A DNA stretch of 14,080 bases, from NCBI GenBank assembly GCA_014729495.1, contig WJJV01000014.1:1-14080 (forward strand). Reading direction: 5' to 3'. The DNA is from Candidatus Woesearchaeota archaeon. Lineage in GTDB: Archaea > Nanobdellota > Nanobdellia > Woesearchaeales > UBA12501. The position numbers and the translations under genes were made by a program. The notes under the pieces were generated by a model. The model saw only the letters and a program-made list of their open reading frames with translations, had not been told where the DNA came from and made no database searches. This document shows, piece by piece, positions 13,585 to 14,080 of this stretch (its first letter is position 1; each line of letters opens with the position of its first letter).

Positions 13585-14080
13585 TTATTCTACTGTAAGA
13601 TAAAACTTATTTGGTCTTTCATCAGGATAATCCTGCCAGTTTGTTGTTCCTGTATCTCTTGTATAAAAATAGACATTGAAAGAGTACTTTCCTGGGATTG
13701 AATCCTTCTCAGCACTGACAAGTATAGGAAGAGTATTGCTCTCTCCTGGATCAAGACTGAAGAAATCCTCATCAGGAAGCCACTTTATTGAATCAAGCAC
13801 ATGGTCATGTTCACCAATATTGCTGTCAGAAGAGCTGTATATCATGTTGTTGTCCCTGTCATGGCCTCTGGCAAGCTCCACTCTCACCCTAAAATCAAGC
13901 TCATCAGGAAGTTCATTCTTGACAGTCACAGGAAACACCGCAACCTCATCCCTTTCTATCTGCTTGTTGTTCTCGCTTATGCAGACACTCTCTCCTCTGG
14001 AGCATGTCAGGCTGCCTATCTGCTGGTCAATCCTGTCGTAGGTATCCTCACTGAGTTCAGTGCCTCCTTCCATCACCATC
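13585..14080 (-). CDS. C-terminal part of a secreted or pilin-like beta-rich protein (partial)
   Basis: The frame is open to the window edge, so the true N-terminus is probably outside. An ATG at 14079 is possible, but what follows (MEGGTELSEDTYDRIDQQIG) is not a signal peptide. About 165 residues are visible. Two cysteines (near 26 and 33) could form a disulphide. From about 45 the sequence alternates like beta strands (VAVFPVTVKNE, FRVRVELA, NTLPILVSAE, KYSFNVYFYT, NKFYLTVE), consistent with an Ig-like or NEW3-like sandwich. The layout of a short helical stretch, a Cys pair and then a beta domain resembles DPANN type IV pilin-like proteins, whose hydrophobic N-terminal helix would lie upstream; this is inference. 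It ends just before the GGTGA of the lipoprotein gene, so the two are likely co-transcribed and co-secreted. Confidence 0.6.
   Translation of the reverse strand, partial: MVMEGGTELSEDTYDRIDQQIGSLTCSRGESVCISENNKQIERDEVAVFPVTVKNELPDELDFRVRVELARGHDRDNNMIYSSSDSNIGEHDHVLDSIKWLPDEDFFSLDPGESNTLPILVSAEKDSIPGKYSFNVYFYTRDTGTTNWQDYPDERPNKFYLTVE

Noticed and set aside
1..14080. tRNA, rRNA, riboswitch, insertion sequence or attachment site
   Set aside because: I saw no cloverleaf-like sequence, transposase, terminal inverted repeats or long gene-free stretch that would support any of these.

Overview
The window looks like a piece of an archaeal chromosome, most likely from a DPANN lineage of the Woesearchaeota/Pacearchaeota kind. 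The lineage is inferred; no rRNA or tRNA gene is present to fix it. Three things support archaea. First, AT-rich TATA-like boxes lie about 25-31 bases before the start codons of most first-in-transcript genes, as in leaderless archaeal mRNAs. Second, genes inside operons instead carry a GGTGA-type ribosome binding site, complementary to the archaeal 16S 3' end, about 4-5 bases before the start. Third, there is an archaeal-type AMP phosphorylase, an Lrp-like regulator and small DUF4234 and zinc-ribbon proteins. Several enzymes nevertheless look bacterial or eukaryote-like: prolipoprotein diacylglyceryl transferase, a 249-residue triosephosphate isomerase, and a single-chain long GMP synthase.

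Layout. 55-2623 (+): an AI-2E/UPF0118 family permease and AMP phosphorylase, probably one operon. 2724-4658 (+): GMP synthase with its own promoter and a small palindrome next to it. 4682-5122 (-) and 5284-5868 (+): an Lrp-like regulator diverging from a DUF4234 membrane protein, with a dense cluster of GGAT/ATCC motifs between them that looks like an operator array. 6004-6246 (+): a small zinc-ribbon protein, followed by a hairpin plus T tract. 9046 down to 6305 (-): malic enzyme, Lgt and triosephosphate isomerase, with malic enzyme and Lgt overlapping by four bases. 9186-10256 (+): an unrecognised 356-residue protein. 12392 down to 10298 (-): a small membrane-anchored coiled-coil protein and arginyl-tRNA synthetase. 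14080 down to 12501 (-): the C-terminal part of a secreted or pilin-like beta protein, then a very acidic, cysteine-rich lipoprotein.

How the genes fit together. AMP phosphorylase and GMP synthase both act on purine nucleotides, one degrading or salvaging AMP and the other making GMP. Malic enzyme and triosephosphate isomerase are central carbon enzymes. The most suggestive pairing is Lgt with the lipobox protein. Archaea generally lack recognisable Lgt, yet here an apparently intact Lgt lies about 4.6 kb from a protein with a signal peptide, a lipobox and a cysteine. This suggests the organism makes lipid-anchored surface proteins by a bacterial-type route. No CRISPR array, insertion sequence, tRNA or rRNA was seen. 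The window is densely coding and has no gene-free stretch above 300 bases.
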